From contig JASJZH010000004.1 of the NCBI GenBank assembly GCA_037178975.1, forward strand, positions 10,602,001 through 10,666,000: a stretch of DNA of 64,000 bases, in the 5' to 3' direction. The notes under the pieces are model-generated. The model ran no database searches. It was not told the DNA's origin and saw only the letters and a list, made by a program, of their open reading frames with translations. Source of the stretch: Oscheius tipulae. Taxonomy: Eukaryota; Nematoda; Chromadorea; Rhabditida; Rhabditidae. Below, piece after piece: positions 11,773 through 23,600 of the stretch. Each line of letters begins with the position of its first letter. Positions within the stretch are counted from its first letter, which is position 1. The translations under genes and the position numbers were made by a program.

Positions 11773-12486
11773 TTACTTGTTGGCGACGTTGACTCTGAGA
11801 GAGCGGCCCATGAACTCGGCTCCGTTGAGGTTGTTCACGGCGGCTTCGGCTCCCTGAGCGTCGGCGTACTCGCAGAATCCGAATCCCTTGGCGCGTCCGG
11901 TCTCACGATCGTAGACGATTCTGGAAAATTCCGTATGGAAAATCGACTCCAAAGTCCGGATACCTGACGTTAGTGACCTCTCCGACCTGGCTGAAGAACT
12001 GTCCGACGTCGTTCTCGGTGGTGTTGTAGGGAAGGTTTCCGACTAAAATTTGGGTTAGACTCTCGAAAAACAGCAAGTTTTGTAAACTGAGTAAGAGACC
12101 TGATCTCATAAGGCCGTTACAGACGAAGGCACCCTAACCTAGCCTGAAAACTACGGAAAACTCTCAGTAGAGAGTTTCGAGACTTTACGGGGAAGACATG
12201 CAGAGCAGTTGCGTCAGCAAAAAATTTTAGGATTTGAATTTTGGGACACAACTGCTCGTGGTTTAAGGCCATTACCCAAGTCAATCAAGGCTACCATTTC
12301 ACTCGTTCGGCTCGGCTCGTCGTAGCGGCTCCCAGAGGTTTTTAGGTAATTTTAGTCAGGCTCTGCAGGAGTCCCTGTAAAAGGAAATCTCGATTAGGAG
12401 ATGCACCCAAGACAAGTAACCAAAGCTGAGCTTTAGGAAGAGGGAAACCAACCGTAGACGGAGTGGCGAACGGGAGCTCCAGACAT
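11773..12486 (-). CDS. Small single-RRM RNA-binding protein (CstF64-like RRM, 86 aa)
   Basis: Three exons on the minus strand: the start at 12486 encodes MSGAPVRHSVYV, then GNLPYNTTENDVGQFFSQ and VTNVR, then IVYDRETGRAKGFGFCEYA to the end VNVANK. Both signature RNP motifs are present: RNP2 (VYVGNLPY) and RNP1 (KGFGFCEY). The protein is essentially one RRM with nothing attached, like the very short RRM proteins next to rnp genes in C. elegans. The domain is most similar to that of the 3'-end-processing factor CstF64, but the hinge and C-terminal parts of that factor are missing. It therefore probably acts as a stand-alone single-stranded-RNA binder. The splice phases agree (the G of YV is split across intron 1). 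The first intron is about 420 nt. Confidence 0.85.
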
Positions 12487-13756
12487 GTTGTGTTGGCTTG
12501 GTGGACGATGGGAATCGAACTGACTGACGGGTGGGGCCTAAACACGTCTTGGACGCGATGCGACGCGTGCAAGCGACGCGGTTTTATTTAAAAAGCCGAG
12601 GTCGCAGCGTCTCTTGCAGCGGAGGGGAGAATGCGACCAGGGAACATTACCGGGGGTTATTTTTTGAGGGAGAACAATAGAAAATAGGGTCTTTTGATAG
12701 ATTTTGCATAATGGATGGACATCTTTTGGTCTTTGGTGATTGGGAAGTGGACGGTAGACTGAAAACATGCAATGAAATGATCTGGTTCTGTATGATCTGA
12801 AAGTGCGTGACTTCTGACTAGTTTTTTGCAAAACCATTTGAACTTTGCGATGCTTTGCAAAGTTGTAGAGCAGTTCAAGAGCTATAACTGTAACGCATTT
12901 TTTAGCGATTGGATCCAGTTGTCAAGATGAAAAAGATGAATAAAGTTCGTAATGAAAACTAGGCAAAACATCTATCTCAACTTTGAGGGCCAGGATTGCA
13001 CTTTTCAAATTTGCGATGTACTGTGAACATGTAGCCCTTGATCTACTTTATAAGCCAGTAGAATATTGCAAATCTCTAAAGTGCTTTGGTTCAGTTTGCA
13101 GACTCTACCAGCTGCCGACGGCAGCTTCGCAGCCCCTTAATCCTGGCTGAGATTTTGTAACAGGCGGCTACGCCGCTTCCCCCAGTAGCAGAAGTTTCCT
13201 CTCTAGCTGACTTGTTCCCTCGTCTCTTGACATGAAATAACTTGCTAGTTTTGGGTATCAGTGATGACAGCAAACTGCGGACATCATGATAGCCAGACGG
13301 ACGGACATCACTACGCTTTAGTAGTTGTGAAATACGAGGGGAGTAGACAGTCTAGTTCGGGAATGATGCCGCGAAGTGGAGTGGCAATTGGTTGAGACAA
13401 CTCTCTCTGTCTCTATATCTTTTCAAAATAGCCGCTGGAACATCCTTGCAGACCGCCAGCCTGGTCATGCCTCCCAACAAACACCTGAACTTCAGCTCAC
13501 CAAAAAAGTTTTCGACCTGGGAATGTAGACACTTTTTTGTTTGTTATGGAAAATTGTTAGGAAAATGCGTACTGTCAAAAAATCATTACTATCAGTCGGC
13601 TCCCTCCATAAGGAGGAAGCTATACAGACCCTGATTCCTCCATATTTGTCTAGGAAACTTCCTCCTCAAAACTAACCGTCAGCTTGCTTTTTCGTAGAGC
13701 CTTTGTGGCAAAATTTGCTCAAGCCGAAAAACCTATCAGAGGATGCATAAACTGGC
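12487..13756. other. Intergenic region upstream of the RRM and lectin genes
   Basis: No supported coding sequence. It holds two degenerate copies of the dispersed palindromic element (about 12840-12905 and 13010-13080). A perfect 15-nt palindrome (GCTGCCGACGGCAGC, about 13111-13125) lies among other GC-rich inverted repeats up to 13180. A related GCTGCCGTCGGC motif recurs at about 51750. Confidence 0.5.
12840..13080. repeat. Dispersed palindromic elements, copies 3 and 4
   Basis: Copy 3 (about 12840-12905) reads GCGATGCTTTGCAAAGTTGT, a spacer, then CTATAACTGTAACGCAT. Copy 4 (about 13010-13080) reads GCGATGTACTGTGAACATGT, then CTTGATCTACTTTATAAG. Both keep the element's left-arm start and central spacer. 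They are 110 nt apart in the same intergenic region. Confidence 0.55.
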
Positions 13757-13763
13757 TATAAAA
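13757..13763 (+). promoter_or_regulatory. TATA box of lectin/VWA gene A
   Basis: TATAAAA lies 30 nt before the ATG. The two downstream paralogues have TATAAG at comparable distances (16588-16594 and 18266-18272), so the three genes share a short-5'UTR TATA promoter design. Confidence 0.6.
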
Positions 13764-13792
13764 CGAATTCAGGAGCTTGTCTCTGCTGAAGG

Positions 13793-16306
13793 ATGCGCCT
13801 TCTTCTCCTCTCTTGCTTGTCTATTGGCACATTTGCCCAGTACTGTGAGCCGGACTGGATCCAGTTCAATGGCTACTGCTACCAGTACCATAATAACAGG
13901 AGGGAAGCCAAGGCTATCAACTACATTAGACGGATCTGTTCTAAGGAAGGATCAGAGCTGGCTCCGGGAGAAAATGTAGCGGAGATTGCCTTTCTAAGTG
14001 GTGAGTCAAGGGAGATAGTCTGGTCTGATAACTTGTCACGTCTGTTTTCTGGCAACGCCAGCTTGTCTGAATGTGTACTCTCTTTGTATAATCCTTTTTG
14101 TACGTCTGTCCTTCTCAATTTTGTCATGGTAAGCGTCTTTCTGTCTCTGTCCACATACCCTACACTTCTGTCACTTGGACAGAGTTCTAGCCTGTACTTT
14201 TCACCGGGCCCCCACGTTTCCAACCGGTCCACCTTACCTTCCACCTGTCCAACAGTGACTCTAGCCACGGGTTTTGAGGCTCGCGATGAAAAAGAAGCCC
14301 GGCGTGAAGGCGACGGAAGAAAAAAAAAGCCAGGAACGGAAGCTCCTGAGAAACGAGTATTGTCTTGAGCGATGCTCTTGTCTCGAAAGGAAACACAAAT
14401 ATTGATAAGTAAATTCATCCGGACAACAATATAAAGTACGAGAATAGGTTCCACACAGGAAAAAATAAATAGATGCGAAATCCACACAGGTGATCGCGGA
14501 TACACAGCTAAAAAAACAATTACAACTGATTGGCGTAGGATCAAAGATAGGCGTCGGCATGAAAATGCCGGACGCAATTTGAATACAGTAATCCAATCAA
14601 GGGAATTTGAAAGAGGAAAGATAAAGGGGGCAACGGGAATAAGGTAAATCGGTGGAAGGGGGAAAATATCGGTTAAGCGGGACCATTCGTTGCTCCACCC
14701 TAGTTCGAGCCGTCAATGATTCGTATTGTATCTGTCAATACTACTATGACCCCTTGGGCTTGACCAGGTAGATCTTGACAAAATCACTAACAAGAACACG
14801 GCTATAATCAATGGTCAAGGGTTCGGCTAGGTTGCTCCACCTTTTGATGGTTGGCGGCTGCTTGACTGGAAATGGATTCATTAGAGAGGCCATGACTCGG
14901 CCAGGTTCTGACTGAAAGTCCCTGTCAAATTGTCCCACACTTCTTATCTCCGTCGACGTGTCCCTGTCTCTCTATATCCTCAAGCTCCTTCAGCTATTCA
15001 CTGTAGTTAACTTTCAGTCCCGTAGAACGAATACATTGTCAGAAACGACTTTTCTGCGTGAGAATAGTGGCGGGCGTGCCGTTTTATCACGCACCTTGCC
15101 GTGTGATTTTTTAAGTCTAGTGAAGGGGTTTTGAACATTCAAAATTGAGTGGGACGAGTTTCTTGAAAAGAGTCATCATTGTATTCAGAACTGGCCAGAG
15201 CTGAAGTAGCCCGTGATAGCGTCATCAGCCCCTGGTCCGAAGGTAAGCCGTCTCTCGCCCTTGGAATCACAAGAATTGGAAGGACCTGGAACTGGCAAAA
15301 TGCTCAAGGACAACAGCTGGCAAACCTTCCCTTCTGTCCCTACATTGGCAATGACATTCTAGGAGAAAGTTGTGCTTTTGTAACTCTCTATCCTTCTCTC
15401 TGCTAACTCTTTCTCAGCTGTACCAAAGACCAAATCAGCCAAGCTGCATCAATGACTACGTCTGCAATATTGGAAACTCTTGGCTGTTCCGATATGCCTG
15501 TAGAAGAAAGACGTGTCCAGAAGCTGGTCAAGTAGCTATCAATGGGAGTTGTCAATGTAGCAAAGGTTACTTTGACGCATCAAAAATTGGTGGAACAGAG
15601 GGTGTCGAAGTCAAATGTATCTCTCAGACTCCCTGTGACCAAGTGAAGGGATCGCTGTCAATCCTGTTTGTTGTGGACTCTTCAGGATCTATTGGATACA
15701 AGAATTGGATGGCGGTATGAGACAGAGAGAAGGTGTGAGTGTTGTTTTTAGTTGACTACCTTCCTCCAGTCCGGTTCCCATCTGATTCCGAACACAACTC
15801 GTGTTGGTTTCATCAAGTACGCTTCAAGAGTCTCTTCAACAGATTGGATCGATCCCACATGGACTGAATCCGAATTCACCACTCGAGTTCCAACCAAGTA
15901 CGATGAGGGACAAACCAACACAGCCGAAGCCCTGAGAACAGCTCAGACACTCATCAAGGTATCCTAATCTGAAAGACATCAACCTATAATTCAGAAAGAC
16001 ACCAATACTAACAAAGTGGTCGTGCTCATCACCGACGGACTCCCTTACACTGAAGAGTACAAAAATAACAGGAATGAGGTTCTGACAGCCACCAAGCAAG
16101 CTGCCAAGAATCTTCTCGAGGATGCCAGTTTAGTAGCTATGGGGTATGGCGCCAAGCTGCACAAGGAGACAGGGGATAAGTTCCTGAGAACATTGGTTCT
16201 GGATGAGATCAAGGACTACTTTGACTTCCAGGACGAGGCATCCGATTTGAAAGAGAGTCACATGAGTCTTCTTTTGGGGAAGATCTGTAACCGATTTGTG
16301 GAGTAG
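13793..16306 (+). CDS. Secreted C-type lectin/VWA protein A
   Basis: Five exons (13793-14000, 15189-15379, 15418-15714, 15752-15958, 15995-16306) total 1215 nt, 404 aa. A signal peptide (MRLLLLSCLSIGTFAQ) is followed by a C-type lectin-like domain: the CEPDW opening, CYQYH, ELAPGENVAEIAFL, a GITRIGRTWNWQN strand and a closing Cys pair (CINDYVC, FRYACR). A short Cys linker (CQCSKGYF) leads to a von Willebrand A domain with an intact metal site: DSSGS, the TNT threonine loop and ITDGLPYT. Lectin plus VWA secreted proteins are a large nematode family linked to gut and immune expression. No transmembrane segment is visible. The first intron is 1188 nt, about 20 times longer than its counterparts. 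PolyA signal at about 16325. Confidence 0.85.
14001..15188. other. Expanded first intron of lectin gene A, with an antisense ORF
   Basis: The equivalent intron is 99 nt in gene B and 47 nt in gene C, so about 1.1 kb has been inserted here. On the minus strand, 14744-14938 is open. From an internal Met it reads MASLMNPFPVKQ, then KIYLVKPKGS before its stop, and a possible splice acceptor (GACTTTCAG) sits just upstream. I do not recognise the peptide. It may be the last exon of a nested or inserted gene fragment, or chance. Confidence 0.4.
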
Positions 16307-16586
16307 TAAGATCTGTAGTTAGCAATAAATGGTAGGGCAGTCAAACAGTTGGTAAAAAGACAAGGAGACAGAGAGGCCGAGAGACAGAGACAGTGAGACA
16401 GCGAGACAGAGAGGCCATGTGACAGAGAGTCAGTAAGACAGAGAGATAGAGAGAAAGAGAACAGAGAGGTTGATCATTGGTCTTGAGACTATTCGAATCG
16501 TATGGTCCAGTACGGGGAGAGATTTTGGCTGGAACCTGTGCTTCTCTCAAGCCTAAATACCATGTGAACACGCGTAAAAAGAGAAT

Positions 16587-16594
16587 CTATAAGA
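16587..16594 (+). promoter_or_regulatory. TATA-like box of lectin/VWA gene B
   Basis: TCTATAAG about 30 nt upstream of the ATG at 16623, matching the position of the boxes before genes A and C. Confidence 0.5.
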
Positions 16595-16622
16595 GTTCTA
16601 AACACTCTGTGACAGTACGACA

Positions 16623-18140
16623 ATGCGTCTTCCCCTTCTCTTCTGCCTGGTTGTGGGCTCCATTGCTCAGATCTGTCCACCGGACTGGACCCTTTTCAAC
16701 AACTTTTGCTACCAGTATCATCATAACCGCAGTGCTACGGGGAGCGTGAACAGCATCAAACAGAGATGCATCAATGAAGGAGCCGAGCCAGCTTCTGGAG
16801 AAAGTGTGGGAGAGATTGCCTTCCTGACAAGTGAGTCAGAGTGGGAAAGAGAGAGAGAGAGAGAGAGAAATGAGAGAAGAGAACGACGTGACTGTCTAGC
16901 CGTCGAGGTCAAAGACTGCATGCGTTTAGGCCTTGCCAAGGCTGACGTAGCCGCTGATCGTCAAACCCCTTCTTTCGGAGCATGGCCAGTACTTTACCAG
17001 ATCGACAAAGCCACCATTACCCTTGGAATGACTCGAATCGGAGAAACGTACAACTTTCAAAATGTTCAAGGACAGCAACTGGCTAACATCCCCTGGTGTC
17101 CTGGCTTTGGAAATACCAAGCTGATTGACAAATGCGCTATCGTAAGTCTCTCGCCATCTGTCTCTGTCTCTTACTATACAGATGTACTCTCGTCTGAACG
17201 GCTTGCCAAGCTGCGTTGATGACATCGAGTGTGACGACTACAACCAGTGGCTTTTCCGCTATGCCTGCAAGAAGAGACCCTGTCCCTCAGTTGGTCAAGC
17301 CGCTTTCAATGGAGTCTGTCAATGTGATAAGGGATATATTGAGCAGTCCCAGAGAGGTCAAGGCGGTCCAAACTGTGTCTATGCGAATCCCTGTCATCAA
17401 GTGACCGGGTCCCTGTCAATCCTGTTCATCATTGACTCTTCCGCATCGATTGGAGAGAGGAATTGGGATTCGGTAAGAATTGCGATGAGTCGAGAGTGCC
17501 TCTCTCTCTCTGTTTCTTTGTCTTTTTGTCTCGCTGTCTCTGTTTCTGTCTCAGTCTTTCTGTCTCTCTCTGTCTTTCTCTCTCTCTGTCTCTGCCTTGA
17601 TGTACATATTGTTTTTAGCTGGCCAGATTCCTTAAATCCGGTGATCATCTCCTCCCCAAAACAGCTCGTGTCGGCTTCATCAAGTACGCATCCAATGTCT
17701 CCTATGCCAAATGGATTGAGCCTGGCTGGACAGTAACCGAGTTCAATCGCCGTGTTCCCTTCAAGTACGACCAGGGAGAGACTAACACTGCTGAGGCTCT
17801 GAAGACTGCCCTGACCATGATGAGACAAGACAACAACCGCAACCAAGTGGCCGTCCTCATCACCGACGGTCTTCCTTACACTGAAGAGTACAAGGACAAC
17901 AAGGATGAGGCTCTAGCCATCACCAAGCAGGCTGCCAGAGATCTTAGCAGGGTTGTGCCGCTGATTACAATGGGCTACGGTATTGCACTGCACAAGGAGA
18001 ATGGAGAAACCTACCTGAGACAGCTGGTCAACAATGAGAGAGAAGACTACTTCAAGTTCCAAAAGGACGCCTGTGATCTCCAAGAAAATCACATGAGTAT
18101 TCTTCTGGGGAAAGTGTGCAATCGATTCGTTAGACGTTGA
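16623..18140 (+). CDS. Secreted C-type lectin/VWA protein B
   Basis: Four exons (16623-16830, 16930-17141, 17182-17472, 17619-18140) total 1233 nt, 410 aa. The plan is the same as in gene A: a signal peptide (MRLPLLFCLVVGSIAQ), a lectin-like domain (CPPDWTLFNNFCYQYH, GMTRIGETYNFQN, FRYACKKRPC), a Cys linker, and a VWA domain with DSSAS, TNTAEAL and ITDGLPYT, so the metal-ion site is complete. The last intron of genes A and C (after TLIK/NMMK) is absent here: TMMRQDNN reads straight through. The first intron contains an AGAG run and the third a pyrimidine GTCTCT run. PolyA signal about 18153. Confidence 0.87.
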
Positions 18141-18264
18141 TGAGGACGGTTTCAATAAATGTTGTATAAAGTGCTGACCTCATAGCCCTCATACACCCTG
18201 GCTTCGAACGTACAGCCCGGAATTTCACATGGCCGAGCCCATCTCAAAAAGCATAAAGACGGTG

Positions 18265-18272
18265 ACTATAAG
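18265..18272 (+). promoter_or_regulatory. TATA-like box of lectin/VWA gene C
   Basis: ACTATAAG about 30 nt before the ATG at 18302, paralogous to the boxes of genes A and B. Confidence 0.5.
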
Positions 18273-18301
18273 AACTGTTCCTAGTCTGTTTGGCAGGAAG
18301 T

Positions 18302-19729
18302 ATGCGGCTCTTCCTATTCTGCTGCCTGACAGTTGGTATAGTTGCCCAGTTCTGTGAGCCGGGGTGGACTCTCTTCAACAACAACTGCTATAAGTATTAT
18401 CACAATCGGAATGATACGGGGACTGTGGGTGGCGTCAAGTCGATCTGTTCTAAGCAAGGGGCTCAAATCGCTTCGGGAGATACCAAGGAGGAGGTTGCCT
18501 TCCTTACTGGTGAGTCAAGACAGAAAGCGAGGTAGAGAGACAGAGACGTTGTTCAGAACAGGCTAGACCGGACGTCGAAGCGGACACTGAAACACCGTAC
18601 CTCGGTGATTGGATCAACCTCTACGGTGTCTACAAGGCAACTCTTGTCCTCGGATTGACCCGTGTCGGGAACTCCTGGACAGGGTGGCAAAATGAGGACG
18701 GGCAAATAGTCACTCCGAATCTTCTCTTCTGTCCCGGTTTCGGAAATGCCAAGCTTGCTGATATATGCGCTCATGTAAGCTTGAAACTATCTTTCTGTCT
18801 CTCTGTCTACTCACCAAATTCAGATGTACCAAAGAACGAAAAATCAGCCCAGCTGTATCGACGACATCGAGTGTGACGCTTATAACCAATGGCTGTTCCG
18901 CTACGCCTGTAAGAGAAAGACATGTCCGGCTCAGGGTCAAGTAGCTTGGAATGGAGTCTGTCAATGCTCCAAAGGATACATCAAAAGGTCCCGGACGGGA
19001 GGGCTAGACTGTGTTTCCGCGACTCCTTGTCACCAAGTGACCAGCTCTCTGTCAATCCTGTTTATTGTTGACTCATCAGCCTCTATTGGAGAGAGGAATT
19101 GGGACTCGGTAAGAATTGCGATGAATCGAGAGTGCCTCTCTGTCTCTCTGTCAAAATCTTGTTTACAGTTGATAAGATTCCTCAAGTCCGGTGCCCAACT
19201 GATTCCCAATACGGCTCGAGTCGGATTCATCAAATACGCTTTCAATGTCACTTACGCCAAATGGGTTGAACCCGGATGGACAGAGGCTGAGTTCAATCGC
19301 CGTGTACCCTATAGGTACGACGAGGGCGAGACCAATACTGCTGAAGCTCTGAGGACTGCTGCAAACATGATGAAGGTATCACTATGTCAAGTCCTCTCAC
19401 AAAAATCTGTTCAGCACGACAACAGTCGTAGCCAAGTGGCCGTCCTCGTCACTGACGGTCTTCCCTACACTGAAGAGTACAAAGATGACAAAGAAGGAGC
19501 CCTAGCCGTTACCAAGCAAGAAGCCAAGGAGCTTGGCAGGGTCGCAACCCTGGTCACTTTGGGCTACGGTGCTGCTCTGCAACAACAGAACGGAGAAAGT
19601 TACCTGAGAAAACTGGTACAGGGTGACAAAGAGGACTACTTCTCCTTCCGCAGCGACGCTCATGAGCTTGAAGAGAGTCACATGAGCATTCTTCTAGGAA
19701 AGGTGTGTAATAGATTTGTGCGACGTTGA
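18302..19729 (+). CDS. Secreted C-type lectin/VWA protein C
   Basis: Five exons (18302-18509, 18557-18774, 18824-19108, 19169-19375, 19415-19729) total 1233 nt, 410 aa, starting MRLFLFCCLTVGIVAQ. It has the same lectin-like domain (CEPGWTLFNNNCYKYYH, GLTRVGNSWTGWQN, FRYACKRKTC), linker and VWA domain (DSSAS, TNTAEAL, VTDGLPYT) as its tandem neighbours, and ends KVCNRFVRR like gene B. Introns 3 (60 nt) and 4 (39 nt) are multiples of three with no stop codon, so retaining either would only insert residues. I chose the ATG at 18302 because it aligns with the signal peptides of A and B. It is probably secreted. Confidence 0.87.
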
Positions 19730-20189
19730 AGATGGTATGCGCAATTAAACGTACTGGAAGCTGTCTTTGTTAACGGTCAAAGAGCCTCGCAGAATGCTCT
19801 CACTCTCTGACTTCAGTGCTAGCTGGTTTCATATCAGGGTTGGGCGAGCGCAAACAATAAAAACAGTGAGAGCTCATGCTCGCCTCGTACGCGAGCAAAA
19901 ATTATTCCAAAATGCTCGCGCTCGCGGTGCGACACATTGAAAATGACGAGCGAGTAGCGAGCACTTATATCACTAAATCTTATTAAATTCAGGTACAGTT
20001 TAGTCGGAGAAAGTTGTGTTTTCGATGAGTTTCACGCCCTGACTTATTCGGAAAACTACTTTATGTTAACCAGCATCGAAACTGTGGCAAATGTTCCTTC
20101 CAGCAGCAAACTTTTATTGTAGATAATGTTTGTCTTGACAAATGAATATACCCTACCGTGTAATAGGAGCAAAGCCTGCGTTCAACGTC
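19730..20189. other. Intergenic region with GCTCGC/GCGAGC inverted repeats
   Basis: No gene seen. Between about 19845 and 19970 the motifs GCTCGC and GCGAGC occur repeatedly in both orientations, including a clean hairpin TGCTCGC...GCGAGCA around 19877-19897. Confidence 0.5.
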
Positions 20190-20480
20190 GAACAGTCGCT
20201 GACCTTGAACGCTTTGAAAGTAGTTAGTGTTACCGATCCGGGTCATTCGAACGAGGGTAGCTCTGTAGATTTTGTTCTGCACGAACCAAGCGCCGAGGAG
20301 AGGAGTAATGTTATCGGACTCCATATCTTTCCTAGCGACTTTTGAACAACATTCTATCTCTGTCTCTTTTTGTCTCTTTGTCTTTCTGTCGCTGTGTCCT
20401 AACTCACTAGTCAGGAAGGCAATCTTCGCCACACTCTCTCTCGAAGCCATTTCCTATCCTTCCTTAGAACAGGGCAAAGT
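20190..20480 (-). pseudogene. Relic of a fourth C-type lectin/VWA gene
   Basis: The minus strand holds a decayed copy of the exon 1 end and exon 2 of the neighbouring lectin genes. Near 20410-20470 it reads CSKEG, an in-frame stop, then MASRESVAKIAFL, matching CSKEGSELAPGENVAEIAFL of gene A. Near 20195-20335 it reads LLGAWFVQNKIYRATLVRM and TRIGNTNYFQSVQGQRL, matching the exon 2 strand. The 5' half of exon 1 and everything after exon 2 (linker, VWA) are missing. It is inverted relative to the three intact copies. Confidence 0.8.
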
Positions 20481-20483
20481 GTA

Positions 20484-20534
<51 letters not shown>
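20480..20534. repeat. CT dinucleotide microsatellite
   Basis: An almost pure (CT)n run of about 50 nt between the lectin relic and EGAS-like gene 2. Confidence 0.8.
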
Positions 20535-20535
<1 letters not shown>

Positions 20536-20650
20536 CATTTTGTGCTTTAGACCCATTTGATCTTCTCCTCTTCTCCAACTTCATGACTATTCAACGAGAT
20601 ACAGGGACGTCGTTCCGCCCCTGTTCTCCCAGAGTGCTCCTTTGCTCCCG

Positions 20651-23600
20651 ATGCTCTCCCTCCTCCTTCTCCCACCCCTAATCTGGTGTCAGATCGACCC
20701 GGACTCTACCTATCCTCCTCATGGTTGTGAAAACTATGGATTGTGCTCCCAGAACAACTTTCCCAATGTGACTGAGTTCTCCTGTCCAGACGGAGACTGT
20801 GTCTGTCAGGAAGGGTATTCCGGTGACAGGTGTCAATCAAGTACTGAGCTTTTTTCTCAACTGATAACCTAGTTTAGGAGAAGATCCGTGCCAGCTCTAT
20901 CCCTGTCCCAATGAGGAACAGTACGTATGTATTCCAACCATCCTGAATCGCACCTGCGTCTGTGCAGAGAACTGGGCAGGAGATGACTGCTCGATGGTCT
21001 CAACCAACCTCTGTCTTAAGAATCCATGTCAACATGACGGTGAATGTGTCAGCACGGATAACAGCACCTATACCTGTAATTGTAAGGATCCGTACACAAT
21101 TGGGGCAAATTGTGAACGTGGGTAGAAGAGTTTTTCTGAGATCGTAAGGGTTCAGACAGTGATCCGTGTACCAACCAGGATCTCTGCAAGCCGTACGGAA
21201 GTTGTTCGCAGATTCTGGACAATCAAGACTACTTTTGTGATTGTGATGATCTGCATTATGGCAGAGATTGTGAGAAGTACATCTACACTTACCGTGGGTC
21301 TTTTATTTCGTAGCGAGACAAAGAGAAACAGAAAGACTGAGAGACAGAGAGGGAAAGAAGAGAATGTTGTGCAGATGAGTACAGGTAGCAGACCAAAAAT
21401 GTACTGGTTGACAGAATGAGACGCTATCGGCTCAGAGAATAGAATGACAACAGATTAACAGGACAGAAGAGTCGGTCGGAACAAATCTGAAAACCACAAT
21501 CATCCGTTTCAGAAACCTATGACTCCAGACACTTCAACTCCTGTCTCACCTACGACACAGCCTTGATGGACGAGCCCGCAATCTACAATGTCACCCACGA
21601 CGAAAGCGGCATGACCTATACGGAGTGCCAAAATCTGCTGACAACTACCGTTCGCGACCCGCCCTACACCATGATGTGTAAGTCAACTTTTGCTATTGTT
21701 CAAATATGAGTTCCAGTTCTGAGCGGAGGCTACTGCTGGCTGTCAGCACAGAACACTATCAATTCATCTTCACATTACGATTTCGGATGTAAGACTCGGT
21801 GCCCAAATGATGATGAATGGTGCGGGAACTTTGTCAAAAGAAATGGACAGACTATTGCGATAGGGGTCGCATGGACAGAGAACATACCAAGTGAGACTAC
21901 ATTTCTGAAAATTGGACCGAGCATGTTCAGCCAAGGCTGTCAAACACTGCTCCAATGCTACTCTGATGAATCAATGCCTGGTAGCGGAGGGTTTCGGAAA
22001 GTGTATCTCGGTTACCGATGGAATACTGTGTATTTGTAAGGCACCAACTTATGTGGCCACTCCGGACGGAACAGCTTGTAAAAGTATGACTACTGATGAA
22101 CATGCTTAAGATACTATCAGAATACGACATTTGCACAGCAGAGGGTGTGGCAAAGTGCAAGAACGAGGCTGTATGTATTGCTGAGCATGATGAGTCAGCT
22201 TTTACTTGCCAGTGTGCTTTCGGGTTCAGTGGAGACGATTGTTCAGGTAACAGAATGTCGCTCTCTCTGTCTTTCTTTTTGTCTGTGTCTTTGTCTCCTC
22301 TCCTACTGAACTGTGAACTTTCGCTCCAAAGCACGTCTTCCCCCTTTTTTTTATCTTTCCCCATGACAGATTCATGTAGTCTCCAGCACAATCTTTTCAC
22401 TAAGCTTTTGGACTGCAAAGGGCACAAAAAGGCCTAGGAAAAGTGAGCTTTGCGTGCGGTCGAGAAGTTCAAAACGCCTCTCAGAAAAAAGGGCTGCCCT
22501 ATTCATCCGTTTCCGGGGAGAGCGTTCTTTGAAGACGACCAGGAATATCTTTCTACTGTATTTCAGTTAAAATGGACTGCACGAACACGACATGCTACTA
22601 TGGAGGGACTTGTGAAAATACACCGAATGGACCTATCTGTCACTGTCTCAAATGGTATGATCCGGCCACGAACTGTTCCAGTGAGAGGAAAATTTAGACA
22701 GAAAGACAGAGAAGCTTTCAGGCATTAATATCTGCCAATATGCCAACCCTTGTGTCAATGGAACTTGTGTGAACAATGGGACAGGAATTCAGATTTGGCC
22801 TTGGTGCAAATGTGATGAGGGATGGGAAGGAGAGAATTGTGACATAAGTGAGAGACAGAGAGACACAGACATACATAATGAAGGACCCGTACTTTACAGT
22901 GATAAATCTATGTGTCGTTCTGAACAACCCCTGCCAAAACGACGGTGTTTGCAACTACACTTTGAATAACTACACGTGCACCTGTGTTCCCGGTACAGAG
23001 GATGGAAACTGTAGCACCAGTGAGTCGTTCATCGTTGGTCAAATCCTCATCTTCAGTCATCAATTTGTGTGAAACCAAGGATGCTAGAGGTAATAAGGTG
23101 CAAGTTGGTCAATGTAATGCCAATGACGATGAGGCAAAATGTATCGGAGGGACCAATGAGACTATCAACAAAGTACTTTGTGAATGTTCAGCTGATTGGA
23201 TGGGAGACTTCTGCGATATGAGTAAGTTGCCGCCTATCAAAAGAAAAGTTTTTCTAGACGTGATCATCTACAACGTGATGATGGCTCTTTACGGCAGAAT
23301 GGACTATACTTTGTTGCCGGTCAGTAAGACAGAGAGGCAGAAGGAGATACTGAGAGATAGAGACTCAGAAATGGACAGTGAGTCAGATAGACTGAGAGAG
23401 AAAAGAGACTCTGACCCACTTATTTCCAGCTCCTCAACGACTTGCTTGCCTCCCCTGCCCAAATCTCCGACTTGATACCATTCATGATCGGCACACTGCC
23501 TGAGTCAAATCGAACAGCCATGAGCTGGCAATACAATGACATGTTTTCGAACTCTGTCTACGAAGAAAAAAAGCTTGAAGAGTTAGTCAGAGGGCCTCAA

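Noticed and set aside
13921..14577. 218-aa minus-strand open frame
   Set aside because: It runs across lectin gene A exon 1 and its intron, with no protein-like composition.
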